From Candidatus Copromonas faecavium (nom. illeg.) (GTDB lineage: Bacteria; Bacillota; Clostridia; Lachnospirales; Lachnospiraceae): a stretch of DNA of 64,000 nt. Every line of letters begins with the position of its first letter. Position 1 is the first letter of the stretch. A model generated the notes under the pieces. That model was not told the DNA's origin. It saw only the letters and a program-made list of their open reading frames with translations, and made no database searches. Position numbers and translations under genes: made by a program. This document shows, in pieces, positions 8,168 to 16,094 of the stretch. Location: assembly GCA_018712915.1 (NCBI GenBank), contig DVGC01000001.1:103264-167263 (forward strand). Direction: 5' to 3'.

Positions 8168-9718
8168 TTATTCTTCACCAAGAAGACCTTTTGCAAACTC
8201 TCTCATGGCCTGTCCGATCATGGTCTTTACTGCAGCTTCGTCAATGCCGGCAGTCTCATTCTTGGAGGAGCCGTCGTTGGCCTGAACCACGAAGGAAACA
8301 CCATCAAACAGGTTTGTCATTCTTCCAAGGAACAGGCTGCCCTTACCGATGATCATGGCACGCTTGGTTTCACCTGCCAGCATCTCATCGCGAAGCGGTC
8401 CCATATAGGGAACACCGGACGGGATATGTCCCTGAGTCGGAGCCCAGCCGGTCATGCCGTGTTCTTTTACGAAATTTGCGATATCCGTGCGGGCAATCTC
8501 GCCTCTCTTTACGCCAAGAGCTGCGATCATCTTATAGTTGGCCTCCGGAACGTCTCCTGCACCGGCCGGTTTGGTGATATCCGGGTTCTGCATTTCCGGA
8601 GAATATTTATCAATATCAAGAATCTTCAGTCCGGCAGCATCCAGCGGATTGGTTACCAGCGCTGTGATTACATTCTGAGGCGCAGAGCCGGTACCGATGG
8701 TGTGACGGCCGATGATATCCGTGCGAATCTGGGGGCTTACGCCGTCGTCTTCGCTGATTAATACGGAAAATCCTGCAATGGCATCCTCAAGAATCGGAAG
8801 GCCTTTCTTTACATGATCCTTACCGTTCATTCCAAGCTTTGCGGTGCAGCCTCCAGCGGTTACAACCACGTGCTTGAAGGTTCCTGCCTTTACCAGAGCA
8901 GCCGCATGCAGTACAGCATGAGCCGGGCCGGCGCAGAATCCACGAACGTCAGAACCTGTTGCATTGGTAAATCCAGCGATCTCGGCAGCAGCTTTTGCAA
9001 AGTTTCCGCCGCCTCTCTGGTTCATATCACCGCAGGCTTCCTCACAGCAGTCAATGACATACTCAATCTCCTCCGGATTGATGCTGTTCTTCTTAACCAG
9101 CTCAATCAGGGAAATAACGTTGGATGCCTTGGTAACGATATTCTCAAGCATTACGTGTGCGGAAAGGTTCACATCCACGTCATGGGCTCTCTTAACGACG
9201 CCCACCAGCTTGCCGTTGTTGTAGAGGCCTTCGGAATGCTCGTTGTTTACAAGAGCATCCAGCTCCTCTGCAGTGCTTTCATTTTTATCGAGAGCTGCCA
9301 GCTGCGCCTCGGTGAAGAGGTTCTGAGCAGCCAATTTTTCCTTTACCTGAGCGGCAAATTCCTTCTCAAGATGCACCAGATCGAATACGTCGCAGATCTT
9401 CATTACGCCGTAAAACTCATCCTGCGGCATAATCTGGCCAAATTTGCCGTCGCGGGAAGCATTCTCCCACTTTTTATCATAAAACGGAAACTCTGTGGCA
9501 GCCAAATCTGCCGGCTTGGCGTTTCCAATATATACCTGATTCGGGATATAAGATACCGCATCCTCAAAACTTCTCAAATGTGACGGAAGCTCCTTCAGAT
9601 ATTCGGAGTCCGGATTTACAACCATTTCTGTCGTCTGTGTTGTACCGTTATGGAGTACCATATCCGGTGTAATAGCCAGTGTATAGCTGGCTCCTTTAAT
9701 TACAGGATACCCGTTCAT
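8168..9718 (-). CDS. grdC: Glycine reductase complex component C, subunit beta (GrdC)
   Basis: GrdC (516 aa) is the larger component C subunit; with GrdD it forms acetyl phosphate, which yields ATP through acetate kinase. The sequence begins MNGYPVIKGASYTLAITPDMV and contains thiolase/FabH-like stretches (CEEACGDMNQRGGGNFAKAAAE, then GFCAGPAHAVLHAAALV). A conserved cysteine lies in each stretch. Length is typical for the family. It is preceded by GAGGTGGG, sits 100 bp downstream of grdA and 28 bp upstream of grdD. The same component C is shared by glycine, sarcosine and betaine reductases. Confidence 0.94.
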   Translation of the reverse strand: MNGYPVIKGASYTLAITPDMVLHNGTTQTTEMVVNPDSEYLKELPSHLRSFEDAVSYIPNQVYIGNAKPADLAATEFPFYDKKWENASRDGKFGQIMPQDEFYGVMKICDVFDLVHLEKEFAAQVKEKLAAQNLFTEAQLAALDKNESTAEELDALVNNEHSEGLYNNGKLVGVVKRAHDVDVNLSAHVMLENIVTKASNVISLIELVKKNSINPEEIEYVIDCCEEACGDMNQRGGGNFAKAAAEIAGFTNATGSDVRGFCAGPAHAVLHAAALVKAGTFKHVVVTAGGCTAKLGMNGKDHVKKGLPILEDAIAGFSVLISEDDGVSPQIRTDIIGRHTIGTGSAPQNVITALVTNPLDAAGLKILDIDKYSPEMQNPDITKPAGAGDVPEANYKMIAALGVKRGEIARTDIANFVKEHGMTGWAPTQGHIPSGVPYMGPLRDEMLAGETKRAMIIGKGSLFLGRMTNLFDGVSFVVQANDGSSKNETAGIDEAAVKTMIGQAMREFAKGLLGEE

Positions 9719-9818
9719 TAACCCACCTCATAATACGTAGTTGTCAGGCAAAGCCCAACAAGAGAATATGTGTTATTTTGAAAATAGGGGACGTAAAAAA
9801 ACGCCCCCTATATTCTTG

Positions 9819-10292
9819 TTACAGGTATTTACAATATTCATCCCTGATGGACTGCATTTCATTGTGGATATCATCCACGTCCATAACCATTTCCATCATG
9901 CTGATCTGTTCATCGTAAACACCGGGATCTACTTCAGCTTTGATTTCGTCCTCACAAATGTGATATACAGTCAGTCCCAACTGGACTCCTGCTAATGGGC
10001 CTGCGAAAGTCGGGTCGCCCGCAGTTACGGTCTCGGCTGCCAGTCCGGCTGCCTCACCCTCTGCAGCACCGAGAATTACAACAACATTCTCTGGTCCGTA
10101 CTGCTCTGCGAACTCTTTTACTCTCTTCTGATTTTCCAGGTCCATAGCACCTGCGGCCGTTCAAACGAAGCATTCAGTAGAAGAAAATACTACATCTGCT
10201 CCGGCTGTCTTAACGCAGGCTTCGATGGACGGACCAGGAATTCCGTCACGGTCGCCGATAATAACGACCTTCTTGCCATTCAGAATAGCCAT
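9819..10292 (-). CDS. grdA: Glycine reductase selenoprotein A (GrdA), Sec at residue 44
   Basis: The ORF track shows only the part after an in-frame TGA (9819-10145). Reading through the TGA at 10161-10163 as selenocysteine gives a 157-aa protein, the normal GrdA length. It starts [17 protein letters not shown] and has CFVU-T immediately around Sec44. GrdA carries the carboxymethyl group as a selenoether between components B and C. An SD (GGAGGAAC) precedes the ATG at 10292. The gap to trxA upstream holds a TCCGGAAC-CTTC-GTTCCGGA hairpin (10389-10408). A SECIS-like stem-loop follows the TGA. Confidence 0.96.
10137..10163 (-). promoter_or_regulatory. Sec UGA codon and SECIS-like stem-loop of grdA
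   Basis: The TGA (10161-10163) is followed after seven bases by CAGGT-GCTATGG-ACCTG on the minus strand. It is a short stem with a 7-base loop, at the distance expected for a bacterial SECIS read by SelB. It lies inside the coding sequence. Confidence 0.7.
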
Positions 10293-10388
10293 AGCATCGT
10301 TCCTCCTTCATTTATTTTCCCTGGAATCACCGGCCGCCGTCCTGCGGCAGCTTTTGTCTGTGATTGCCTGATCTATTTTGCGAAGCAC

Positions 10389-10408
10389 TCCGGAACCTTC
10401 GTTCCGGA
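10389..10408. other. Intra-operon hairpin between trxA and grdA
   Basis: TCCGGAAC-CTTC-GTTCCGGA is an 8-bp perfect stem with a tetraloop in the 132-bp trxA-grdA gap. There is no T-run. It could be an RNA-processing or stability element that sets separate levels of GrdA, the most abundant selenoprotein in such systems. Confidence 0.5.
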
Positions 10409-10424
10409 AGCAGAATCGCCGAAT

Positions 10425-10748
10425 TTACTGGGGCAGATGTGCCTTGATCATTGCCTCGATGTTCTCCACCGTTGCATCATCCTTTACGCACTCTGCGATC
10501 TTCTCGCCGCCCTTATAAAGAGCGATTACCGGAAGGCCAAGAATTTTCTGGCCGATTGCCAGACGGCGGGCCTTTGTGGTATTTAACGCCGTAAATTTAA
10601 TGTCCTTGCCATAGGTATCTTCCATGGCATGTACATGGGGCATCAGAGCCTGGCACGGTACGCAGCCGTCTCCGTAGAAATCTACAAGAACGGTTCCTTC
10701 TGCCTTTAATACTTCATCCTCAAATGTTTCCTTCGTTAATTCAATCAT
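10425..10748 (-). CDS. trxA: Glycine-reductase-associated thioredoxin
   Basis: This 107-aa thioredoxin-fold protein has the active site DGCVPC near residues 27-32 instead of the classical WCGPC. The tryptophan is absent and Val-Pro lies between the cysteines. The cis-proline loop reads GLPV. Variants of this kind are usual for thioredoxins encoded in grd operons, where they reduce the oxidised selenide-sulfide or disulfide form of component A. It is 35 bp downstream of its partner trxB and 132 bp upstream of grdA. A conventional WCGPC thioredoxin is encoded elsewhere (61596-61913). Confidence 0.92.
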   Translation of the reverse strand: MIELTKETFEDEVLKAEGTVLVDFYGDGCVPCQALMPHVHAMEDTYGKDIKFTALNTTKARRLAIGQKILGLPVIALYKGGEKIAECVKDDATVENIEAMIKAHLPQ

Positions 10749-10783
10749 GGTATGTTCCCCTTTCTGAATCGAAAACGATCTTC

Positions 10784-11725
10784 TTATTCAAGCTCAGAAA
10801 TATATTTTTCAGCCTGCATAGCGGCAATTGCGCCGTCAGCGGCAGCCGTCACAACCTGACGGAGGCTCTTGACACGAATGTCTCCTGCAGCAAAAACGCC
10901 CGGAATGTTGGTATGCATGTTGTCATCGGTCTTAATATAGCCGTTTTCCATGTCTACCATACCTTCAAACAGCTCACTTCTGGGATTGTAGCCAATGAAT
11001 CCGAACAGTCCGAACATGCCGTCATCCGGATCCGCCTCAATCTCTGTCAGTTCGCCGGTCTTGGTATTGCGTACGGTCATTCCGCTTAAAATACCGTCGC
11101 CATGGAGCTCGTCCACCACCGTATCCCACATAAAGTGAAGTTTGGGGTTCTTAAATGCCTTCTCCTGAATGGATTTGGCAGCACGAAGCTCATTTCTTCT
11201 GTGGATAATGGTAACTTTTCTTGCGAACTTGGTCAGATACATAGCCTCTTCAACGGCAGAGTCGCCGCCGCCAACCACATATACTTCCAGGTCCTCAAAG
11301 AAGTTTGCGTCACAGGTGGCACAGAAGGAAACGCCCTTGCCCATAAACTCGCCCTCGCGCTTGCAGCCGATAGGACGGGGGAATGCGCCTGTAGCAATGA
11401 TCAGTGCCTTACACTGATATGTATCCTTTGTTCCATAAAGCTTCTTCACCGGGCCGTCCAGCTCTACTTTATTAATCGTATCGTTGGCACGCTCGGCACC
11501 GAACTTCTCCACCTGCTGCGTCATACGCGCAATCAGGGACGGGCCGCTTTCGCCCTCCACCATCTGTCCGGGATAGTTTTCAATTTCATCTGTAATGGCA
11601 ATCTGTCCGCCGTCCTTGGCCTTTTCAATTACCAGTGTGGACAGGCGGTATCTCCCTGAGTAGAGTCCGGCAGCTAAACCTGCCGGACCCGCACCAAGGA
11701 TAATCACGTCATAGATCTTATCCAT
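10784..11725 (-). CDS. trxB: Thioredoxin-disulfide reductase of the glycine reductase operon
   Basis: This 313-aa low-molecular-weight flavoprotein has an FAD-binding GAGPAGLAAG near residues 11-20, the redox pair CATC at residues 135-138, an NADPH-binding GGGDSAVEEA and a C-terminal FAD segment GVFAAGDIR. It supplies electrons from NADPH (or NADH) to the adjacent unusual thioredoxin and so to the glycine reductase. It lies 15 bp after grdB and 35 bp before trxA. In several clostridia trxB-trxA precede grdE; here they sit in the middle of the operon. Confidence 0.95.
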   Translation of the reverse strand: MDKIYDVIILGAGPAGLAAGLYSGRYRLSTLVIEKAKDGGQIAITDEIENYPGQMVEGESGPSLIARMTQQVEKFGAERANDTINKVELDGPVKKLYGTKDTYQCKALIIATGAFPRPIGCKREGEFMGKGVSFCATCDANFFEDLEVYVVGGGDSAVEEAMYLTKFARKVTIIHRRNELRAAKSIQEKAFKNPKLHFMWDTVVDELHGDGILSGMTVRNTKTGELTEIEADPDDGMFGLFGFIGYNPRSELFEGMVDMENGYIKTDDNMHTNIPGVFAAGDIRVKSLRQVVTAAADGAIAAMQAEKYISELE

Positions 11726-11740
11726 GGGATATTTCTCCTT

Positions 11741-13054
11741 TTACTTCCACTCAAATACAGTCTGCTCGTCGACCGGAGTCTCCAAAGCCTCGAGAGCTTT
11801 CTCGACGATCTTTCTTCTCAGCTCTTTCTCCTCCTCATGAGTCAGGGCGGGGTTTCCTAACGGATGGGGAATCGCAATCGCCGGAACAATACGGTTCGCG
11901 CCTACTGTCTGAGAAATCGGAACTACTGTTGCAATGTGTACCACCGGGATACCATAAGCCTCAATCGCTTTAACCATCGTTGCGCCGCAACGAGTACAGG
12001 TTCCTCACGTAGAGGTCAGAATGACGGCATCCACATGGTCGTCGATCAGCTTCTTTCCGATCTCCGTTGCATACTTCTTCGCACTTGCTACAGCTGTGCC
12101 GTTTCCGACTGTTGCGTAGTAGTACTTATGAAGGCTGCCGATTCTCCCTTCCTTAACCAGATCTGTAATTACATCAACAGGAAGCACACGATCTGCGTCC
12201 TCATTTGCATATACCGGGTCATATCCGCCATGAGCAGTCTCGTAGGTGTCAGCGGTCAGGTCCGTTACACCCTCGATATCATACTGTCCGTACTTGGAGG
12301 CACTGGAGGATTCGATATGGTCCGGATTTCCCTTCGGAACAATACCGCCGGAGGTTACCAGGGCAATCTTTGCCTTGGACATATCCTTGATAGCCGGGCC
12401 GGGAGCCACACGGTCAAAGCTCGGCATCTCATACTCCGTCTCGAATTCCTTGCCGCTTAATTTCTTGACAAGCATCTCAACAGCTCTCTCAGAACCGCGC
12501 TTCTTCTCGAAGAAGTTCTTTCTTAAGCCATTGGGAAGATATCCTTCCTCAGCGGAAGCGCCGATTGCCTCACCCTTTGCCAGCTTGATGGCAAGAGGAG
12601 CCATTTTCTTTACGGCGTCTCTCATACCGGCAGCGCTGTTCTTTGTGGAAACGATGTAAACATCTTTCTTGAACATATCAGCGCCCGGATTCTCCTTGTA
12701 CATACCGGTTACAACCGGAAGGCCCAGCTCTTTCTTAACGGCTGCAGCTACTGTTCCGCAGGCTACGCCGTAACGGCCGGCATTGAAAGCCGGTCCGCAG
12801 ATTACCAGATCCGGGCTCTGGCTCTTAATCATATCCAGAACTGTGGCTTTTGCTTCCTCTACGTTCTCGTTGAAATAGGAGTCACCGCAGATTACGGTAG
12901 CCACAATTTCAGCCTCATCGCCAAAAGCCTGTGAAAATGCAAGGCCAGGCCCTACAATTTCATTCCGCAGTTCCGGCTTATAATCAGCTTTTTCTTCGCC
13001 GCCGATGTTGGCGAAGAACTGATTAATATAATGAACTACTCTTAACTTCGACAT
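11741..13054 (-). CDS. grdB: Glycine (sarcosine/betaine) reductase component B gamma selenoprotein GrdB, Sec at residue 350
   Basis: The track splits this gene into 12005-13054 and 11741-11977. Reading the TGA at 12005-12007 as Sec joins them into 437 aa, the usual GrdB length. The Sec motif reads TSTUGTCTRCGAT. The protein starts MSKLRVVHYINQFFANIGGEE. Component B forms a Schiff base with the substrate and passes the carboxymethyl group to GrdA. GrdB, GrdF and GrdH are similar, so the substrate (glycine most likely, since this is the only B component here and lies within the grdA operon) is inferred. A SECIS-like stem follows the TGA. Confidence 0.95.
11978..12007 (-). promoter_or_regulatory. 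Sec UGA codon and SECIS-like stem-loop of grdB
   Basis: The TGA (12005-12007) is followed 12 bases later by CGTTGC-GGC-GCAACG, a 6-bp stem with a GGC loop, on the minus strand. Position and size fit a bacterial SECIS. The loop differs from that of grdA, as is common among clostridial SECIS elements. Confidence 0.72.
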
Positions 13055-13063
13055 CTTTTCCTC

Positions 13064-14353
13064 CTATCTGGCACTCAGTTTATTAAAGCCCATCTCATTG
13101 GTGGCGCCTGTGATAACCTGAAGCTCAGCGACGATGGAGCCATCTTTCTGAAGGCTTCCGTCGAATCCGCCTGCGATAATATCCGCAACTTCCGGATATC
13201 CGATTACGCGATCCATCGGTCCGAGATGAATTACTTCGTTGGCGTTTCCGCCCGTTACAACTGCGTTGGCCGCCGCATCAGCATCCGCAAGGGACTGGGA
13301 AGCACCGTCACGTCCGGCATACTCATCGGTGATGATAACCGTCTTAACGCCCTGCTCCTCGATCTTCTTGCAGTTCATGATCAGGTCGGTATCCGGGTTT
13401 CCGAAGCCTTCCTGAGATACGATGGCGCCATCCAGACCAAGCCACTTGCAAAGCTTGCTTGTCCAGTCAGAGGAGCGCATCTTGTCAGCAAGATATACGT
13501 TCTCATTGGTGATGATAACACCGACAAAGTTCAGGGTCTTGCCATGCTGAGCGAACAGATCCTTGATAACCGGATTGTTCAGGTGATGGTAAGTGGTGTT
13601 CTTGTCGCAGGCAGATACACAGTTACCGCTTAAGATTGCACCGTCCATAATTTCTGTCGGATTTAAAATTGTCGGCAGAGACTGTTTCATATCAACACCG
13701 TATACATAGGTGTCGTGCATCAGTCCCTGGCTCTGAAGCATCAGAACATAAGCAACTCTCGGAAGGTTGGGATACTTTTCGATTCCTTCCTTTACGGAAA
13801 CAGTCTCATAAGTCTCAACTTCTTCTGCTACGATGTCCTTTGCCAGTTTGCCCACATAGTCAGCAGCCTTTAAGCCTGCCAGACGTACCGCCTGCTCATG
13901 AGCATGCTTTGCAAGTCCGTCAACGGGCTCACAGATAACCACCAGGTTGTTGGTCTGGGAGAAAGGTGTATACTTTGCACCTTCGCCGCTCATGTCGATA
14001 ATGCCTTCCTGGAAGCCCACGATTTTACCAGTTGTTACAACCGCACTTCCGCGAAGAACATTGGTCCGTCCGCTTCCTACGGTAGCAACCTTGGAAATAA
14101 CTCCTGGGAACATGGCGCCAGGGCCTTCCACCTTCACACGCGGCTCGATAACATCTTTAACCGGCATGATGCGGACGCTCTCTCCGGGTCTTGCAATATC
14201 AAGCTCCACGGATTTTAACGCCTCGTCCTCGAGAATCAGGGCTTTCAATTCGTCGGCATTCACATAGATGGTTCCATTCTCCACTTTGGATTCGGGACCA
14301 AACTGAATGTCGTTAATCGGAATGATTCCTAATTCGAGTTTCATTGTTTGCAT
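13064..14353 (-). CDS. grdE: Glycine reductase component B proprotein GrdE (alpha/beta, pyruvoyl-forming)
   Basis: GrdE (429 aa) is cleaved autocatalytically between Asn and Cys to give two component B subunits, the cysteine becoming a pyruvoyl/carbonyl group that binds the amino substrate. The processing site is visible as SGNCVSACDKN, with Asn244-Cys245. The N-terminus MQTMKLELGIIPINDIQFG is family-typical. Two starts are possible; the ATG at 14353 is 4 bases from GGGG and the one at 14344 is 13 bases away. It lies 9 bp upstream of grdB and 23 bp downstream of grdX. Confidence 0.94.
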   Translation of the reverse strand: MQTMKLELGIIPINDIQFGPESKVENGTIYVNADELKALILEDEALKSVELDIARPGESVRIMPVKDVIEPRVKVEGPGAMFPGVISKVATVGSGRTNVLRGSAVVTTGKIVGFQEGIIDMSGEGAKYTPFSQTNNLVVICEPVDGLAKHAHEQAVRLAGLKAADYVGKLAKDIVAEEVETYETVSVKEGIEKYPNLPRVAYVLMLQSQGLMHDTYVYGVDMKQSLPTILNPTEIMDGAILSGNCVSACDKNTTYHHLNNPVIKDLFAQHGKTLNFVGVIITNENVYLADKMRSSDWTSKLCKWLGLDGAIVSQEGFGNPDTDLIMNCKKIEEQGVKTVIITDEYAGRDGASQSLADADAAANAVVTGGNANEVIHLGPMDRVIGYPEVADIIAGGFDGSLQKDGSIVAELQVITGATNEMGFNKLSAR

Positions 14354-14376
14354 TTACCCCGCTTTCTGTAAAAACA

Positions 14377-14760
14377 TTACAAAACTTTTTGTATCGCTCC
14401 CTCGATCAGAGAAAGATCGACAATCATGAAATCTTTTCGGATTTCCTCGGACCAGTCAGGCGTCTGCTTGATTTCAAGAAATTTCCGGCAGGACAGAATA
14501 CTGTTCTCAATGGTCATTTCCTGACTGTAAAACTCCTCCTGGTCCAGAGGCAAATCAGATACCATGATTGATTTATATGGAGTCTGATTGGGCTTTAAGC
14601 TTCCCGTCATCGGATGGGTTTCCAATCTCCAGCCCTTCTGGATATAATCCCTGACGGTGAGAAGGACATCCATATATCCCTTTCCCTCCAGATACTCCAC
14701 CGGGAGCAGCTCCTGATACTTGTCCCGGCACAGGCTGTTGTTGGTTATAATCCGATACAT
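14377..14760 (-). CDS. grdX: GrdX family protein
   Basis: This 127-aa protein matches the GrdX family found at the head of clostridial glycine reductase operons: MYRIITNNSLCRDKY at the start, a VRDYIQKGWRLETHPM core and a SILSCRKFL segment. Its function is not established. No membrane segment or known catalytic motif is visible. It is the first gene of the operon; the 5' leader holds an ACAGG-N5-CCTGT inverted repeat and, farther up, a TATAGAAA-T-TTTCTATA palindrome shared with the divergent regulator. Confidence 0.9.
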   Translation of the reverse strand: MYRIITNNSLCRDKYQELLPVEYLEGKGYMDVLLTVRDYIQKGWRLETHPMTGSLKPNQTPYKSIMVSDLPLDQEEFYSQEMTIENSILSCRKFLEIKQTPDWSEEIRKDFMIVDLSLIEGAIQKVL

Positions 14761-14782
14761 TCCGCTTCACCCTTCTATTGAC

Positions 14783-14797
14783 ACAGGAAAAACCTGT
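14783..14797. promoter_or_regulatory. Small inverted repeat in grdX leader
   Basis: ACAGG-AAAAA-CCTGT lies 23 bp upstream of the grdX start. It could be a regulator half-site pair or a leader hairpin. Confidence 0.35.
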
Positions 14798-14836
14798 TTC
14801 AACCAGTTAATATTTTTCAATCCATAAATATAGTAT

Positions 14837-14853
14837 TATAGAAATTTTCTATA
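14837..14853. promoter_or_regulatory. Candidate operator between grdX and its divergent regulator
   Basis: TATAGAAA-T-TTTCTATA is a perfect 17-bp palindrome in the divergent gap. On the minus strand it overlaps a TATAAT-like -10 (no good -35). That fits a binding site at the grd promoter, perhaps for the adjacent AAA+/Fis regulator. No sigma-54 -24/-12 motif was found nearby. Confidence 0.5.
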
Positions 14854-14940
14854 TACTAACTGTACCACATTTTGGTGCATTTGAAAACCCCCGGGAACTT
14901 TTTTTCACCAATTTTCTTCATCCGGAGTGAAAACTTTTTC

Positions 14941-14969
14941 TTGATTTTGAAATAAGTTTCATTTAAAAT
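14941..14969 (+). promoter_or_regulatory. Promoter of the PspF-like regulator gene
   Basis: TTGATT, a 17-bp spacer and TAAAAT lie 53 bp before the ATG. The spacer holds the dyad TGAAA-TAAG-TTTCA, a possible autoregulatory site. Confidence 0.65.
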
Positions 14970-15022
14970 ATGCGGGGAAACACACTGACAAAATAAGAAC
15001 GGGTTTGAATGGATGATAATTT

Positions 15023-16003
15023 ATGGATACTCACAGCTTTGAACAGAAATACTTTCTTGATACCAAGTCTCCGGCCTATGCCAGAGTCCTCTCTGACTGC
15101 CGGCGGGTAGCGGCCTCCAACGCCAATGTTCTTCTAATCGGAGAATCCGGAACCGGCAAAGATATTGCTGCCCAGTATATTCACGTCTTAAGCCGCCGGG
15201 CAGATAAAAACTTCGTGGCCGTCAACTGCAACGCCTATACGGAGTCGCTGCTGGAGCCGGAATTATTTGGCATGGAGCCCGGTATTTTTTCTGACACCAT
15301 CCGACGGCGGATCGGAAAATTCGAGCTGGCCGACAAAGGAACCCTGTTTTTGGATGCCATCGGAGACGTAAGCCTGACCACCCAGGTAAAGCTCCTGCGG
15401 GCCATCGAGACAAAGGAAATCGAGCGGCTGGGAGGAAACAATAAAAAGCTTCTGGATTTTCGCCTGATCACCGCCACCAACCGGGATCTGCCCACCGAAG
15501 TCATCAACGGCAGCTTCCGGGAGGATTTCTTTTACCGAATCAGCACCATTGTCATCCGGATTCCTCCTTTAAGAGAACGGAAAGAGGATCTGGTGGGAAT
15601 GATCGAATTTTTCTTAAAAAAAGCCCAGGAGGAAAACGAAATCCGCATCGACCGGATCGAAGATAAGGTCTGGGAATTCTTAACCGGCTACGATTATCCC
15701 GGAAATATCCGGGAGCTGAAAAACACCATCGACCGGATGGTCGTTCTTTCCAAAGACCATGTAATTACCTCGGAAGGAATCCCCATCCTCTACAATCTGA
15801 AGCGGCTGGCTCCCATTTCTTCCTACTCCACCCACGAACTGATTCCCTGGAAGGAATTTAAGAGAAGGAGCGAGCGGGAATACCTGGAATGGGCCCTGCG
15901 GCAGACCGGCTGGAACATCAGCGCTGCGGCCAGGGAGCTGAGTCTGAGTACCCGTCAGATTTTTAATAAGATTAACGAATACAACATCGAAAAGCCTTTT
16001 TAA
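15023..16003 (+). CDS. PspF-like AAA+ / Fis-type transcriptional regulator with degenerate sigma-54 motifs
   Basis: This 326-aa protein has an AAA+ domain from about residue 15, no N-terminal sensory domain, and a C-terminal Fis-type HTH (ISAAARELSLSTRQIF). Walker A (GESGTGKD), sensor I (TATNRDL) and the arginine-finger region (FFYRIST) are intact. The loop that is normally GAFTGA reads GIFSDT, and Walker B reads LFLDAIGD, with Ala in place of the catalytic Glu. By analogy with TyrR-type proteins it may not activate sigma-54 and may bind rather than hydrolyse ATP. It is divergent from the grd operon and is its likely regulator. Confidence 0.88.
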   Translation: MDTHSFEQKYFLDTKSPAYARVLSDCRRVAASNANVLLIGESGTGKDIAAQYIHVLSRRADKNFVAVNCNAYTESLLEPELFGMEPGIFSDTIRRRIGKFELADKGTLFLDAIGDVSLTTQVKLLRAIETKEIERLGGNNKKLLDFRLITATNRDLPTEVINGSFREDFFYRISTIVIRIPPLRERKEDLVGMIEFFLKKAQEENEIRIDRIEDKVWEFLTGYDYPGNIRELKNTIDRMVVLSKDHVITSEGIPILYNLKRLAPISSYSTHELIPWKEFKRRSEREYLEWALRQTGWNISAAARELSLSTRQIFNKINEYNIEKPF

Positions 16004-16008
16004 ATACG

Positions 16009-16074
16009 TTCCCTGCCCGGAATTCCGCCAGTCTCTGTTCTCTGAGACTCCGGGCTCTGTTCCGCCGCAGGGAA
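16009..16074. other. Nested inverted repeats between the regulator and kinase genes
   Basis: Three nested arms occur: TTCCCTGC/GCAGGGAA outside, CCGG/CCGG in the middle and AGTCTC/GAGACT inside. There is no T-run, so it is a structured RNA or cruciform candidate rather than a clear terminator. It fills most of the 91-bp gap. Confidence 0.45.
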
Positions 16075-16094
16075 GCTCACGGGAGGGAAACCAT

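Noticed and set aside
9819-10145. 108-aa ORF as a complete short protein, and grdB as two genes or a frameshifted pseudogene
   Set aside because: In both cases the stop is an in-frame TGA in the known Sec motif (CFVU, TSTUGTCTRC). SelA, SelB and tRNA-Sec lie nearby and a hairpin follows the TGA.
14760-15023. Sigma-54 (-24/-12) promoter for the grd operon
   Set aside because: I read both strands for GG-N10-GC spacing in a TGGCAC/TTGC context and found no acceptable match.
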